A stretch of DNA of 64,000 bases from Cliona cf. orientalis (Eukaryota; Porifera; Demospongiae; Clionaida; Clionaidae). A program made the position numbers and the translations under genes. Location: positions 6,454,501 through 6,518,500 of the forward strand of contig OZ005698.1 of NCBI GenBank assembly GCA_963930775.1, given 5' to 3'. Below are positions 22,701 to 35,400 of this stretch, one piece after another. Below the pieces are notes generated by a model. The model did not search any database, was not told where the DNA came from, and worked only from the letters and a program-made list of their open reading frames with translations. The first letter of the stretch is position 1; each line of letters opens with the position of its first letter.

Positions 22701-22965
22701 TATTAGTGTGATACCCTCTACCAAAACCTCATCAACCGGGACAGAGAGCTTGCGAGCTACCAGAAACACATCAGGAGTTTCAACACTGCCTCGTAAGAAA
22801 GACGAACACCAGTCAGCGATTGAGAACACATACAGCAAACGACCAGATGTTGCCATGGAGATGGTACCGGCCAGCAAAGGTGATTGGGGTCAGAGTGAGG
22901 GTGGCCAACAGCAGGTCAGCTTTGTCAGTGGGGATGAAGAGCATATTTATGATGATGCATGTTGA
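12019..22965 (+). CDS. Adhesion GPCR-like receptor with LRP-like ectodomain, copy 2 (exon 2 interrupted by a transposon)
   Basis: Exons: 12019-12262, 12564-13463 (contains element 12639-13392), 13546-13631, 13691-13737, 13801-13954, 14103-14206, 14374-14542, 14755-15203, 15257-15430, 15484-15627, 15690-15825, 15892-16019, 16074-16221, 16711-17162, 17229-17360, 17440-17478, 17749-17898, 18107-18421, 18480-18800, 18854-18985, 19053-19328, 19467-19519, 19575-19660, 19718-19848, 19910-20178, 20258-20386, 20459-20553, 20712-21294, 21348-21393, 21495-21634, 21679-21803, 21852-22120, 22194-22260, 22326-22965. Apart from the element and its duplicated 6 bp this is one frame of 2190 codons plus stop. 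The start [18 protein letters not shown] is a signal peptide conserved in copies 3-5. Expected role: cell-surface adhesion receptor (ligand unknown). As written, translation stops inside the element at 12773-12775 after about 151 residues. The allele is probably null unless the element is spliced out. Skipping exon 2 would not keep frame. The last exon also lacks 24 nt just after TM7. Confidence 0.85.
12639..13392. mobile_element. 754-bp GC-rich terminal-inverted-repeat element inside coding exon 2 of copy 2
   Basis: The ends tacggtggccgagaaggaca and tgtccttctcggccaccgta are exact inverted copies. The repeat extends about 125 bp inward with a few mismatches and is very rich in ccgcggcggcc motifs. 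It is flanked by gtcaac at 12633-12638 and 13393-13398. The uninterrupted site is present in copies 3, 4 and 5 (ggctgtcaacaaccag). No transposase frame is visible, so it is non-autonomous. A 6-bp duplication is unusual for the common DNA-transposon groups and I do not assign a superfamily. Confidence 0.9.
13801..15627 (+). other. First YWTD propeller, EGF and somatomedin B of copy 2
   Basis: Propeller strands read [58 protein letters not shown] and [15 protein letters not shown], the LDL-receptor class B pattern. The exon at 15257-15430 is the EGF that follows such propellers in LRP proteins ([16 protein letters not shown], then CDCPQGMIL). The exon at 15484-15627 is a somatomedin B module (C, then CC, then [16 protein letters not shown]). 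Confidence 0.8.
15690..17898 (+). other. Second YWTD propeller, EGF and somatomedin B of copy 2
   Basis: Repeats include [66 protein letters not shown] and [12 protein letters not shown]. The EGF at 17229-17360 reads [17 protein letters not shown] 39-nt linker exon (17440-17478) follows. The second somatomedin B at 17749-17898 reads [25 protein letters not shown]. Confidence 0.8.
16334..16548. mobile_element. Short terminal-inverted-repeat element in intron 13 of copy 2
   Basis: The ends gaagggctcagaagc and gcttctgagcccttc are exact inverted copies. The 215-bp block is missing from the matching intron of copy 4 (about 47585). It is in an intron, so no coding effect is expected. Confidence 0.65.
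18107..19328 (+). other. Ig-Ig-EGF-Ig block of copy 2
   Basis: One domain per exon: Ig 18107-18421 ([15 protein letters not shown]), Ig 18480-18800 ([23 protein letters not shown]), EGF 18854-18985 ([20 protein letters not shown]), Ig 19053-19328 ([31 protein letters not shown]). Every exon starts and ends in phase 1, so domains can be gained, lost or skipped without changing frame. Confidence 0.85.
19467..21634 (+). other. Linker, HormR, GAIN and GPS of copy 2
   Basis: Three short exons (19467-19848) form an unassigned alpha/beta-like linker of about 90 residues. It could be a divergent SEA domain, but I cannot prove it. HormR: 19910-20178. GAIN: 20258-21393. GPS: 21495-21634 with AWSTDGC and [14 protein letters not shown]. 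Gln-Leu-Ala replaces His-Leu-Thr/Ser at the scissile position. Confidence 0.75.
21679..22965 (+). other. Seven-helix domain and tail of copy 2
   Basis: Four exons carry seven hydrophobic helices like those of copy 1. After TM7 the sequence runs [14 protein letters not shown]. Copies 1, 3 and 4 have KAWIQCFA between DIR and TIG, so 8 residues are lost in frame at about 22679, at the start of helix 8. The tail is Ser/Thr- and Lys-rich and ends EEHIYDDAC. Confidence 0.8.
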
Positions 22966-23653
22966 GAAAGACAACATGTGGACCTGCTGGCAACAACCAT
23001 AAAAAAAATTTGTTACTATCAATAGTAATTTACAAAATTTAATGCTACCTTTAATTAACAGATTGATTTATTATTGCATATAATATTATATATGTACTTA
23101 TTAAAGCAAAAACGTGCCAATATTTTGCATTGAACTATAAAATTGCATATCAGATTGTGATAATAATAAATAATATTGGTAATGATTGTCAAAGGCATCA
23201 AAATTCACCCTTTACCAATCACCTCCAACTACTATACATAGCATAATGATCACGAATTGAATGTAACTTGACCTAGTAATCAATTTAACATAAAACTAAA
23301 ATGTGATACAAACTGATGATAATAATATTATTATACAGGTAATACATTTAGTAGGATAATAATAAGACATTCAATAATATCGCCGAATCATTTACGTGAC
23401 ATTGTACATAATATTATTATTACTGTCACCACTTTAATAATAAAATTTTTATTATAGCAACGTTAATATTACCATTGCCACGTCGATACAGTCATCGTTT
23501 TCCATGTCCACGTCATTGGCAGTCTGGATTGGCTTGATGGGATCTCCGTTAAAATTTTGTGATGGAGATCTAGACTCCGAGAGCCGAGGTGAATGCCGTC
23601 ATTGCCTTCTGGAGGGGATCACTCTGTAAAGAACACTGTGGCATCAACAATAA

Positions 23654-24117
23654 GGCCACTCCAAGTCAATCATTAGTTTCTGGTCACACCAGTTGTCTCA
23701 AGTACATGCGGGCGGGCGGGTGGTTAGGACTATGGGACTATGACTAATTGAATTAAGACAGGAAGAGGAAGTACTTAAATCATACCACAGATGCATAGTC
23801 AGCAAACCTCGAGTGCAAACAACGTACAGCCTGTCAGATCATAATATTATCATCACAGACAGTTCATGCTATGAGCTGCACAAGTACACAGGCAGTTTAA
23901 CAGTAAATTTTAATGCAGAATGATAAACCACAGTGCATTAATAGTTGATCACCATCATGGAATGTGCAGCAGGCAATGAACTCGAGATCGAGCTCGAGAT
24001 GTATGATCTCAATACGTCCTTTTATATCATTTTTACTATGAATATCCTCATAAACTGGCTTTTTCAAAATATCATGTGGGCGGGTGACCAGAAACTAATG
24101 ATTAATTTGGAGTGGCC
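23654..24117. mobile_element. Inverted-repeat element of about 464 bp in spacer 2
   Basis: The arms ggccactccaagtcaatcat and its near-complement (atgattaatttggagtggcc) extend about 34 bp with few mismatches. They enclose about 400 bp without a reading frame of note. Confidence 0.55.
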
Positions 24118-26290
24118 TAATAGCAAAATTTAAATAATGGGTAAAACTAACCACTTTACACATGTGCAGTGCATAATATTATGGGATATAACATTAATTA
24201 TGGGCATAGCTAAGAGGTACATGTAATAACCTCAAATAAAGATCCTGTTAATTGCGTCTGCCGAGAGTGTTCTATAAGAGAGTTGGCGCCATGGCATGAA
24301 CTCTGGACCTGCTCCGACTTTCACCACCTTCACTGCTCACACTGGCAGCGCTACGGTTCACTGACTGAGTCATCACAACAGCATCTGTGTGTGTACGCAT
24401 TAATGATTTTGTTTCATATACCCCGGTAGTAATAATATTATTATATTATATGTATTGTATGTATTGTAAATGGGAGTGAGTAACGAGAGAGAGAAAGAGG
24501 GAGGGAGAGGGAGACAGCAACAGCAGATTTTATCCATCTCACAGTACCTAAAGGGTGTCTGGCTTACCCCAGACTCTGGTATCATAATAAAAATGTGGTG
24601 CAGTACGGTATAATCTATGGCCACAAAATTCACATACAGGCACACTACACATTGTATTCGTTTATGTGTGACTTTTTAACTTATTAAGATTAGTTTATGC
24701 AAACCATCACTAATTAAGAGCCTTTCCACATATATACTAGCTAAATCTCACCCTGGCCTGGCCTGTTACCATATCCCTATAGCCTGGTCTCCTCAATGAA
24801 GGCTGAGGCTAAACAGTGGCTAAATTATCCCATGGATGTGCAATGGATAGGCAATTTATAATTATTGTGTTGTAGAATTAAGCAGCAGAATAGCTATCAT
24901 GGATATTGATTGTGTGATTGTGGGGGGGGGTGGGGGGGGTGGGTGGATGGCTTCTCCTGGCTTGCTCTTCATACGTTCAATGTATAGTACACACAGTGAC
25001 ACTTCATGCTCAAGTCAATGTTGGTATGGGTCGTCAAGCTAGCCCTTAGTGGCTAGCTGGGTAGCTATAGATAGCTCAACCTCAAGTCATACGGTCATTC
25101 ACATAGCTTCTCATTTATTATCATCAGTGTGGTGGCCGCTAGTAGTAGTGTAATACGGTACGTGTGTATATGTCAGGAAGACAGGGCTATTAAACTACTT
25201 GAAAAAATGCATATAGCTAATATTAATATTATGTACACTATACATTAACTTGAGGGACATTGAAGATGACAAGCCATACCAGATACAGAGCTAGAGCAGA
25301 TGGCTAAGGTCTGATACTTGTGATTTCATGAGGCTAAAATATATGATCATTGCAGATGGTCATGATACCAGGTAGCTCCATGGAATATAAAATAATTATT
25401 ATTAATGATGCTATATATGCATGTAAGTTATTGTAGCTACTCTGTACTGTTTCTATTTGTGGCGGAGCTTGGTGATATTAGAACCATGAAAACAATTTAT
25501 TTTGGCTGGGATAAACACTATTTGATCTTGGAAATGTATGCAGTGAACACACACTGCATGGGCCCACGTTCATGAACACCTGCACACTAGCTATAGCACA
25601 TGCACATACCATGTACAGCTCAGCTTTCAATTGAAGGCTACTATACTGCAATGCAGATAAATTTAGCCACCTAAAGGTGCATGCTAGCGCTACCACAAAC
25701 AGAATAGACCTAGCTACATGTACTTTTGCAGGGAGAGGAGTATTATATCATCATCGCTTCATTAATTTTTGGCTCACACCTACATGCCAACTAGCCTGTG
25801 CATACACATACAATCGTACATGCACACACCTTCCTTTCTTCCTTTAGCAGCCCTATAACAGCCTATAGGGGGACAGAGCAAAATTAGTCATTGGTAAATT
25901 AATATAGGTGTATATAACTGCATTCATGATGTAGGACCATTGTAGGTGACCGTCATCTGATGGATAGAGAGACTTAGTCTAGTGCCCTATTCATTATTAT
26001 AACTATCCAGTACTTGCATCCAATTGAGTTCAGCCTGCATGTTTCTTGATTATAGTGGCCCAATCTTCCTAGCCTAGGCCTCCAGTCTTTTCAATGGCAA
26101 ACATCTAAACTAAAATGAGAGTGATATGTCAGGTGTATCACGGTAGCTGTGCAGCTAATGCACCAGCTTGCAATTGCAGGTATGCTGCATTAATTATTCA
26201 TCTATTGATTCAATGAACACAATCGTAGGGCCATACCAGTAACTACATGTAGATTGTAAACTGGAAATAGTGGCATGTAATTTTGATTAT

Positions 26291-26360
26291 TCAATGATTA
26301 TAGAGCTCGTACTATAATTTCCTAAGTAGTATACTATAGTACGAGCTCTATAATCGTTGA
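26291..26360. repeat. Palindrome abutting the promoter motif of copy 3
   Basis: The arms tcaatgattatagagctcgt (continuing actata) and their complement at 26335-26360 match at 25 of 26 positions. They end one base before the conserved gataaaa motif. Copies 2, 4 and 5 have no such palindrome at this point. Confidence 0.75.
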
Positions 26361-26383
26361 AAGGATAAAACCTGGCAGTAGTA
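26361..26383 (+). promoter_or_regulatory. Conserved putative core promoter of copy 3
   Basis: The shared gataaaacctggcagtag string lies about 90 bases before the start codon, directly downstream of the 26291-26360 palindrome. Confidence 0.45.
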
Positions 26384-26453
26384 GTTGAGTGTACACAGTT
26401 GCAGCTGTGTGTGCAGTACGTTGTTAGACTCTAGCCTAAGACCTTGAGAAGAT

Positions 26454-29400
26454 ATGTCACTACAACAACTACTAATCTTCTTGTTGCTGGCTCAGTCTGT
26501 CTTCTGCCTTATCACACAGAACAATAGTGAAAGATGCAGTGAAGAGCAGTTGGAGCACTTCTTAAAGCAGCAGTATCTGAGCAATAATGATAGTGGTGGT
26601 GGATACCACTTGATTGTTAAAAAGAATCTGAATGTCTATTCAGCTGCCGCAACATCAAAGGAGAGGTACTTCATTGATAAAAATCAAATGGTGCAATATC
26701 AAGGTATAATATTATCACAAGGGCGATTGCATATTTGCTATGACTATTACTATTAGCTGCATGCATGCCCTCAATGTGTGGAATAAACTCAATCTTTATA
26801 GCTAGCTACAGTAACAGCTATCATTGCATGATCTTTATGTGCAGTTGAACTTACTGGGGACATAGGAGTGAAGCTGATCACAACTGCATTCATTCAAATT
26901 GATGTTGGGGGCTGTCAACAACCAGTGGGGTGGTTTGACCAACTGGACCCTCAATGGAATGTCATACAGTGTGTACTGGACAAGGTAAACTTCTACACCA
27001 TAATGATTATCATAGTATTGCTTATCACACTTTATTGCTCTATTTAGCAAGTCTTTCTTCAAGTGGTACTAACCAATTTCCACCAAAAAATTAAGATAAG
27101 CTGGATAACCTCACTGAATTGTGTTACTATATTCAGGTTTACATGCATACAATGTTGATACACTGAATAATAACTATGATAATTGTGCAGATATGGAGTG
27201 GATGAGGATTCATTTAATACTGGCATAAGAATGAGACGACAGTGTATGAAATTTGTTATAAGCATAAAAACAATTGAATAAAATTGAAGAATGAAGTAGG
27301 GATGGCAGGATAAAAAGTACACAAACAAGAGATAATCGCATCTACTATACATCCCTACGCTTGCTTTTCTCGACTATTGTGCACCTATTAATCATGATTG
27401 ATGTGTTTGTTGAGTGCAGTATGTGGGAGACCTTCGTGCAGGTTGTTCCCGAGTTGTCACGATGGCTCGGGTTTATCAGTTTGATTCAATCGCGTTATTT
27501 TTGCACCCCTCAAAAAGCAAGCGTAGGGATGTATAGTAGATGCGATTATCTCTTGTTTGTGGACCTGACCTGCGCGCTACAAAAGGAACTGGATTTATAC
27601 TCAAACTAAGATGAGAGGTCAAGGCAGTCTTGAGTTAGCCCTGGTAATAAAAAAGAAAGAAAGAAAGATTGACAAATGGCCTATTTTTTGAACATCTGGT
27701 TCTGACGTGTACAATTGTTTTGATGAATGATCTTGGTCTTGTTAGATGCACAATTTGCTGGAGATTCTGATTTTCACACTTAGAAATTTCACAAAATTAC
27801 ATATTTTGAGATATTTGGGTATTTGTAATGTATTACATATATGGTATATTCGGGCCATCCCTACTTATAGAGTCTACCGACTCTATGATAATTATTATGC
27901 ACAGCACGATAATAATATTATTATAAAACAGCTGTACATTAATTTGCGTGCAGCTCCCTCGTCTACTCAGTCTGAGCCATCTGAAGCTCCTTACCTACTG
28001 CTTGCTAATCGCCGCTACATTCATCAAATCAGTCTTGATGGAAGTAGACTAAGAACTATCATCAGTGAGCCAAGTCAACACATTTACACACTGGATTACC
28101 ATAGCAGGTAAATTATGTAATGGAAAGCATTATTATATACAATATCATTATATATACTGAAGGATAAGAGGCATACATACTTGTCACAGTCTGTGGCTTA
28201 GCAATAGTTTCATTTCCAGACCCCCCCCCCCCCCCCCAGATCTATAGATCCATGAGACAATAGCTAGAGCTTAATTATTTCCTTATAATTAGTCTCTTCC
28301 TGGAGGAGACTAATAGTAAAGACCTGGTTCCGTTGCTGCATGGTGACCAGTCACTGACTCACGAGTCATGCACGCCTGATGTATAATATACTGTAGCTAT
28401 AATATAATATAAATAAGTAAGCATATCAAGTGAGGTGTACACAGAGAAATGATCACATAGCCATTTATGACAGATTTCTAAATATATTGCATGCACTTGA
28501 GATTTAAATTTATCCCAACTCCATTTATGGCAGATTGAAACAACTATTCTGGATTGGTTATGGCGGATCTAGAATAATGCAGTCAAGCATTGATGGCTCT
28601 CAACAAATCACACATCAGCTGGACCAAAATAGATGCTCATTAAGTATATAAAATTAATGATGAATACCATAGCTGCATGGCACATAATATCCAGCATGCA
28701 CATAATAATATAATATCATGACTTAGCCTTGTATCCTAGGTAACAGCCATGATATAACTCCCATATACCCCAGCCCTCAGGCATTATAACTCCCTACCCC
28801 TGATAATAGTCCAATAGCACAGTTGCACTGGCATGCTAAGTTTGTGTTGTAGCTACTAGCTTTTCACTAGCTATAGCCAGTAGCTCCCACACATAATAGG
28901 AGGGTTCCAGCTTGATAGACTAACTATTGTACAGATTATCATTATGATAGAATCTAGCTACCTACTATACTCCAACTCTTCACGTTTAAAATATGAAAAA
29001 GTAAACAGTCTGCTGATTACACCGATCAATCACAGTCAAGATATTAAACAGATAAACTATGTTTGCCCAGGATACACCATTCATATACCACCTTCGCTCT
29101 CGGGCTACGCCCTCGAGCTCAGGGTGGTATACATGAACGGTATATCCTGGGCAACCATAGTTTATCTATTACTTATATTATAGCCCCAATAATAGTTCTT
29201 GTCCCTTGTGATATATTATTACTGAATACACACAGCTAAGGAAGTATTATGGTCCAAAATTATGCTGCAATCACTCTGGGATTGAATAGAAAACAAATAC
29301 CTCTATAAAATCATCAAAATCGAGTAGAAAAATTGATTTTTGTAAAGATTTTATTATTCAATCTTTGATGGATTTTTGATCTATAGTGCATTGATTTTGG

Positions 29401-32400
29401 TAATCTTTTTGCTAGGGTATATATATTTAGTAGCTATATATAATAAAAACAATATTTATTGTGCATGCTTATTTATAATTGCAGATGGAATAGCTGTTGA
29501 CTGGATCAGTGATAAGTTATATTTTCATGATCGGTGTCATATTGGAGTTCTGGATCTTGCAAGCAACCTCCAAATAACCCTTGGTAATGATACAAACACA
29601 CAAAGTCACCATCATACTTCCTACAGACACATGGTTGTGGATCCAACAACAAGGTAATACTGATAATATTATAATAGTTCCGCCAGCATACTGGTGCTAC
29701 ATGTAGCCTGACTGCAGAATTTTTATGTTGGTGTGGTGTCTATAATAATATGGGTAATCAGAGTCTTTAATATCCCCCATAATTCCCAAGAAAGCATTCT
29801 AAATATCCATTCATACTCAGAGAGTTAAAGATTTGCATCAAATGAATTATGAGGAGCTATGGCTCTTATGAGTCCACAAAAATATTTAATCGTTTTGGTG
29901 AATAACTCAAAGAGATGGCCTTAATTGTATAATTACATGATTTAGTGTGAAAGATTGCGTAGCTGAGCATGGAGTATATTAGATATGGGCAGCAATATTT
30001 ATTTAGAATCGATGTTAATTAACTCTGTGATAATTATATACCATAATAATGTCTTATTGGCTACTTAAAAAAAACAATTAATGATTCTATAGAAGTCTAA
30101 GCACAAAGATGAGCCCACCCACTATACAAAGTGTACGGCTGAATGGGAGGCATTTCAGAATAGTATAGGCCATACTGTAACAAGCACATTCCATTATAAC
30201 ACTTATTCCCACCTATAAACACAGTCAAATGACCATAAAGGTACAAGTATACACTCAATTTAATACCCATGCATGTGTAAATTTAAATAGCTCACCAAAA
30301 TTAATACCCTGCAGCTGAACATCACACCATATCCTGTGCATGCATGCGATTTTATTGTTGTACGTAGTTTTTGTTGGGCGTAAAACATCCATTATGCAAC
30401 TATCTGTGCAATCACCTTTGTACAATAGCATAGCATTTCTGATTGAGGTCCGTCATATAGTATAGGTCAGAACACTGTCCAGTTAACCTAAGTGCCCTCA
30501 AATTTATACTTTTTTAATGTCTGCAAAACTGCATACTTGTTACCAGTATTCTCAATTGACCTGTCATGGCACAGGTTACGATACCAACCATCGCATGTAC
30601 ATCTAGCTTCATTGCATTGTACATTAGATTGCTCTACTGGAATAGCGACAAAGGAATTGAGAGAATGTCAATGGATGGAAAGAATAGGACAGCTATCATT
30701 GATGTTACCAGTTCCTACGGTGATGTTATACTCTCCCTCACCCTGGACTACCCGGCCCAAGTGCTCTACTGGGTTTATGGTAATCATAGCAATTACAGCC
30801 TAATCATTAAATGCTCTAACACTGATGGAACAAATCAACAAACAATCTTACAACTACAAAATGTACATTATGATTATTATTATTATTATTATTATCATCG
30901 TCATTATAGTAGTACATATTCATCGGGATTAACTGTGTACAATAAAACACTATTTTTGTCTTTGACAATGACAAGCGACCTATACAAGATAGGAATAAAT
31001 GGTGATACTTCACTATTCATTAATAGTTCGGCGCAAGTATTCTGCAGATTTCAGAACTATCAACTCAAAGCAACAAACCAGCCTAAAGGTTAGTTCAGGG
31101 TGATTAAATTTTTAAATAACATTGTACTTGGACTTTATTATAAGCAGCCCCAAATCCCTGTGGTTTCACAAATGGAGGGTGCAATCACTTGTGTCTGTTG
31201 AGTGCTGTGGATCCAAGAGGCTACTCCTGCAACTGTCCACAAGGAATGATACTTGGAGATGATGGTTCCAACTGCATCCAAAATGGAACAATTACATCAC
31301 CTCTATCTATAGCATCACAATTTGGTAGCTCCATGGTTTATGAATGAATGTATCTCTTATAGTAACTAGAATTATTATTGATTATTAATTTTTCAGGCCC
31401 CTGTTTGGTGAGTGGATACAGCAGCTGTTGTGTGAGTGGCAGCTGTCAGGGCAGCTCTGCAGACTGCTACTGTGATGCTAACTGTTATTTGTTTAAAGAT
31501 TGCTGCAGCGATGTTCCAAGTGACTGTGAAGAGCAAGGTATTATAATTAGCTACTGGATACGATAATTATTAGAGTTTTACATAATATTACCGTTTTTCT
31601 TAGAGTTCACCGAATACATAATGATTACAAATAAAAACTATATTCATCGAATCGACATCAATAAGACCAGATCTAGATACCGTCTACAAACACAAGTATC
31701 AGGACTCCGGAATGCCACAAGCTTAGATTATCATTATAGGTGAATAGTTACTCTGACTTGTCAATGACTGAATAGTATTTACTTATACTGTAAACTACTG
31801 AGACAGACACAATTCTGTGTTTTGGACTGACACTCTCAATGGCAGTGTGTTTATTTGGCGATCAAGCCTGGAAGATGGATCTGCTGCTCTACCCCTTTTT
31901 GATACTGGGGCAAGTCCTACTCAGTATGGTAAGCAAGGATAGTATATACTACAAGAAGTCAACAAACCACTATAATATATAATTGATTGTACACTAGTTG
32001 ACATAGCAGTGGATTGGATAAGTGACAAGATTTACTGGACAAATACCAATCAAATCATGGTCTATGATCTTCAAAGAGGATATCAAAGCACTGTGATTAA
32101 TAACTCAAATACACTGCTTCATCAAGTCTTAGTTGATCCCAATGCAAGGTATAGCAGCTGCATGTATATATGTATTGTAAAATTTCCGGTTTCAATGAAA
32201 TTCATCCATGAAATTTAAAACATAACATAATAATCAGAGGACATATCCAAGGAATGAAGTTTTCACAAATAGACTATAATAGTGCATTTAATGTAATGAT
32301 TGTGCACATCCAAAAGAATCTGATTATCTATCCATGAAAACTTAGTTATTATAAATCAAGCTCATTAATAATAGGACCATCTATTGGAGTGACATAGGTT

Positions 32401-35400
32401 CAAATCCACCAAAGATCATGAAAGCATCAATGGATGGCAGTGGTGTTGGAACTGTAGTACTACTGAACAATACTAACACTGTCCATATATTTGTCCACAC
32501 ATTGGACTACTCCCAGCAAATACTCTACTGGATGAATGGCAGTGACAGCTGCTTTTATACTGATTACATAGGGAGCTCAAAGGTCAATGGTTCTGAAAGA
32601 AAAATCACCTATGGTCCATCTGGTAATATTAACCGTTGCCACTATGGTCACTATCGCCAAACTCAAGCCATTGATTTTTTTGGAGGAGCTGTCTACTCAT
32701 ATTCAAGATACTCCATATTCAAAACTGAAGTGGGCAATGTACTTATTGACAATATCACCAACCTACCCTATGTAAATTATTACATGTGTCAATTCTCATA
32801 TATATACTCAGGAATGAAAGTAATTAGTCATGAACGTCAGCCACAAGGTATCTGCATCATGCATTGCTGACATAGCAGAATGCACAATAATAATATATGC
32901 CAACTATTATTAATATACATAACAGGTGTAAACCCTTGTATCATCAACAATGGTGGCTGTGCTCACCTTTGCCTGCTTAGTAACACTGATCAAAGGAACT
33001 ACACATGTGCCTGTCACAGTGGGACACATCAAGATGAGCATGACTGCATTGGTAAGATGGTATAGTCTAAGAGTGAATGCATGCAAGAAGTGGGCATTGT
33101 GTGCATCCATGATTCAAATTTATATAGGAAAAGTAACAGTTACTCCAGCAATTCGAGGTATAGTAATTATTTATATAAGCTTTCCACTCAGCATGCATGT
33201 AGTGACACAGATCAGCTACTGCAGGTTCCTGCTCTGTTGCTGGTTTCAGCAACTGCTGTGTGTCTGGACATTGCAAGGGAGAACCACCAAACTGCTACTG
33301 TGATCGACTGTGCCACATCTTTAAAGATTGCTGCCCTGATGCAATCACACTGTGTCAGATAAACAAAACATCAGGTAAATAACACTGATGATAATTAAGT
33401 CAGCTTTGTACTCATGGTGTTCCCATCACAGTTGTCAGAGTTTAGTACTATAAAAGATGTTGGCCTGTACTTAACTCCAAACATATTAATTTAATAGCTA
33501 CATGTATAGCTATGTACTCCCAACATAATAATATTATGCATTGATGATAGAAATTCTTCTTAATATTACTCTTGATGCAGGGTCCACCATATTCTATTTC
33601 ACTGCCAGACCTCACAACGTCACTACAAATCAATCCAGTAGAGTTGAATTTCAATGCTCTATTCGTTCAACACTCATACCAACATTCAAGTGGAATTTCA
33701 CTAGAAAAGGATCCAGAGAAGCAGAAACAATAGCTGCAAGTGGAGCACTATCAGCAGGCTATTCCATCATACGTGGACACAGAAGCCAAGTACTGATCAT
33801 TCCAAGAGTACAATGGAGGCATGATGGAGTCTACACATGTATTGTGTCATCAACAGGGAACAGCCAGATTCAAACAGAAGCCAATTTGAGTGTCCTCAGT
33901 AAGCAATAGTAATAATATTATTAATATGAATGTGCACAATTTATATTATAACGAATCATCCACACGTATACCCCTTTCTGTATCCAGTTCCTTTGAGCAA
34001 TATGGTAATCACAGGGAGCAGCAGCACTCCTACAAGGCTAGACACAGTGACCATTGAGTGTAATATCACTGCCAACCCTCCTGCCAGGATCATGTGGATA
34101 AAGATGGATACAACCAGTGCAATAATCCAGACTCTCATTAATACTCGACAAACATCCATCGTTGATCAGCTTACATACATACCAAGTGGACCACTTTCAA
34201 GAAGCACTCTGACTATTAGTAATGTTGAGGCCTCTGACAATGGCAATTACATCTGTGAGGCTAGCAGTGGACCTTCATCTCCCTCTGTGTCTGCAAACTT
34301 CTCTCTTTGCATCATAGGTAAGTTAATATCAGCTGACTCTAAAATGTGACTTTCATGCTGATTAATGAATATTGCCACATCAATTAAAATAGCTCAGGGA
34401 TCGGTCATCGTAACACCTCACAATCATCAGATAACTCAATCTGGAAGAGCTGAGCTTAACTGCTCCGTATGTCCAACACTCACGCCAATGTTTGCATGGA
34501 ATTTTACTCAAAAGGAAACACAAGAAATGGAAATAGTAGCAAATCAAAGTCAACCACTCTCTTCCCAATACACCATAAGAAGTGGACGAAAGAGCCAAGC
34601 TCTCATCATCGAAGATGCTCAGTGGAGACATGTGGGAGTGTACAAGTGTATTGCAGACATTGATGGTATGATAATACAGGCTCAAACCAGTCTGGATGTA
34701 CTCAGTGAGTTGTGAAGAGTAATATCTGTCAGTCTCCATGAAATACATTTAATCGCATGTCATGCATAATATTATGCATTGTATTTCTTGCTAATTTTGT
34801 ACAGTTCCCCTAACTAATTTATCAATCAGAGGGGACAATGATAATCCCAGAGAACTAGACACTGTGACTATTGAGTGTGATGTCATTGCTAACCCTTTTG
34901 CCAATATCATCTGGTTTAAGAGAACCAGTGAGAGAGTGAGCGCACTCACTAGCAATCCAAAGACCTCCATCACTCATCAGCTCATCAACTCACCAACTGG
35001 ACCACTTTCAAGAAGCACCCTATCTATTAGTAATGTGGAGGCATCGGACAACGGTAATTACATCTGTGAGGCTAGTAATGGACCTTCACCTCCCTCTGTG
35101 TCTGCAAACTTCTCTCTCTGTGTCATAGGTAAATGTCAGCTGACTCTAAAACTGTACAATGCAACTTGCATGCTGATTAATTAATAATAATTATTGCTAG
35201 CCTCGTCCCCAGTCTCCCCGATTGGGGAGACTGGGGACGAGGCTAAATTATTGCCACATCAATTATAACAGCTCAGGGATCAGTCATCGTAACACCTCAC
35301 AATCATCAGATAACTCAATCTGGAAGAGCTGAGCTTAATTGCTCTGTATGTCCAACACTCACGCCAATGTTTACATGGAATTTTGTTCATAAGGAAGGTC

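Larger units (their letters stand above)
22966..26453. other. Intergenic region between copies 2 and 3
   Basis: The first about 100 bases match the 3' flank of copy 4. The last about 1.2 kb matches the flank upstream of copy 5. It holds an inverted-repeat element (23654-24117), a G-rich tract near 24906-24943, a conserved block near 25255-25390, a palindrome (26291-26360) and the presumed promoter of copy 3. I see no intact gene. Confidence 0.55.

Noticed and set aside
27361..27609. Open frames on both strands in intron 4 of copy 3
   Set aside because: They arise from a perfect 48-bp inverted repeat; no protein family resemblance.
28944..29183. 79-codon open frame in intron 6 of copy 3
   Set aside because: It spans a foldback element and shows no conservation with the same intron of copy 5.
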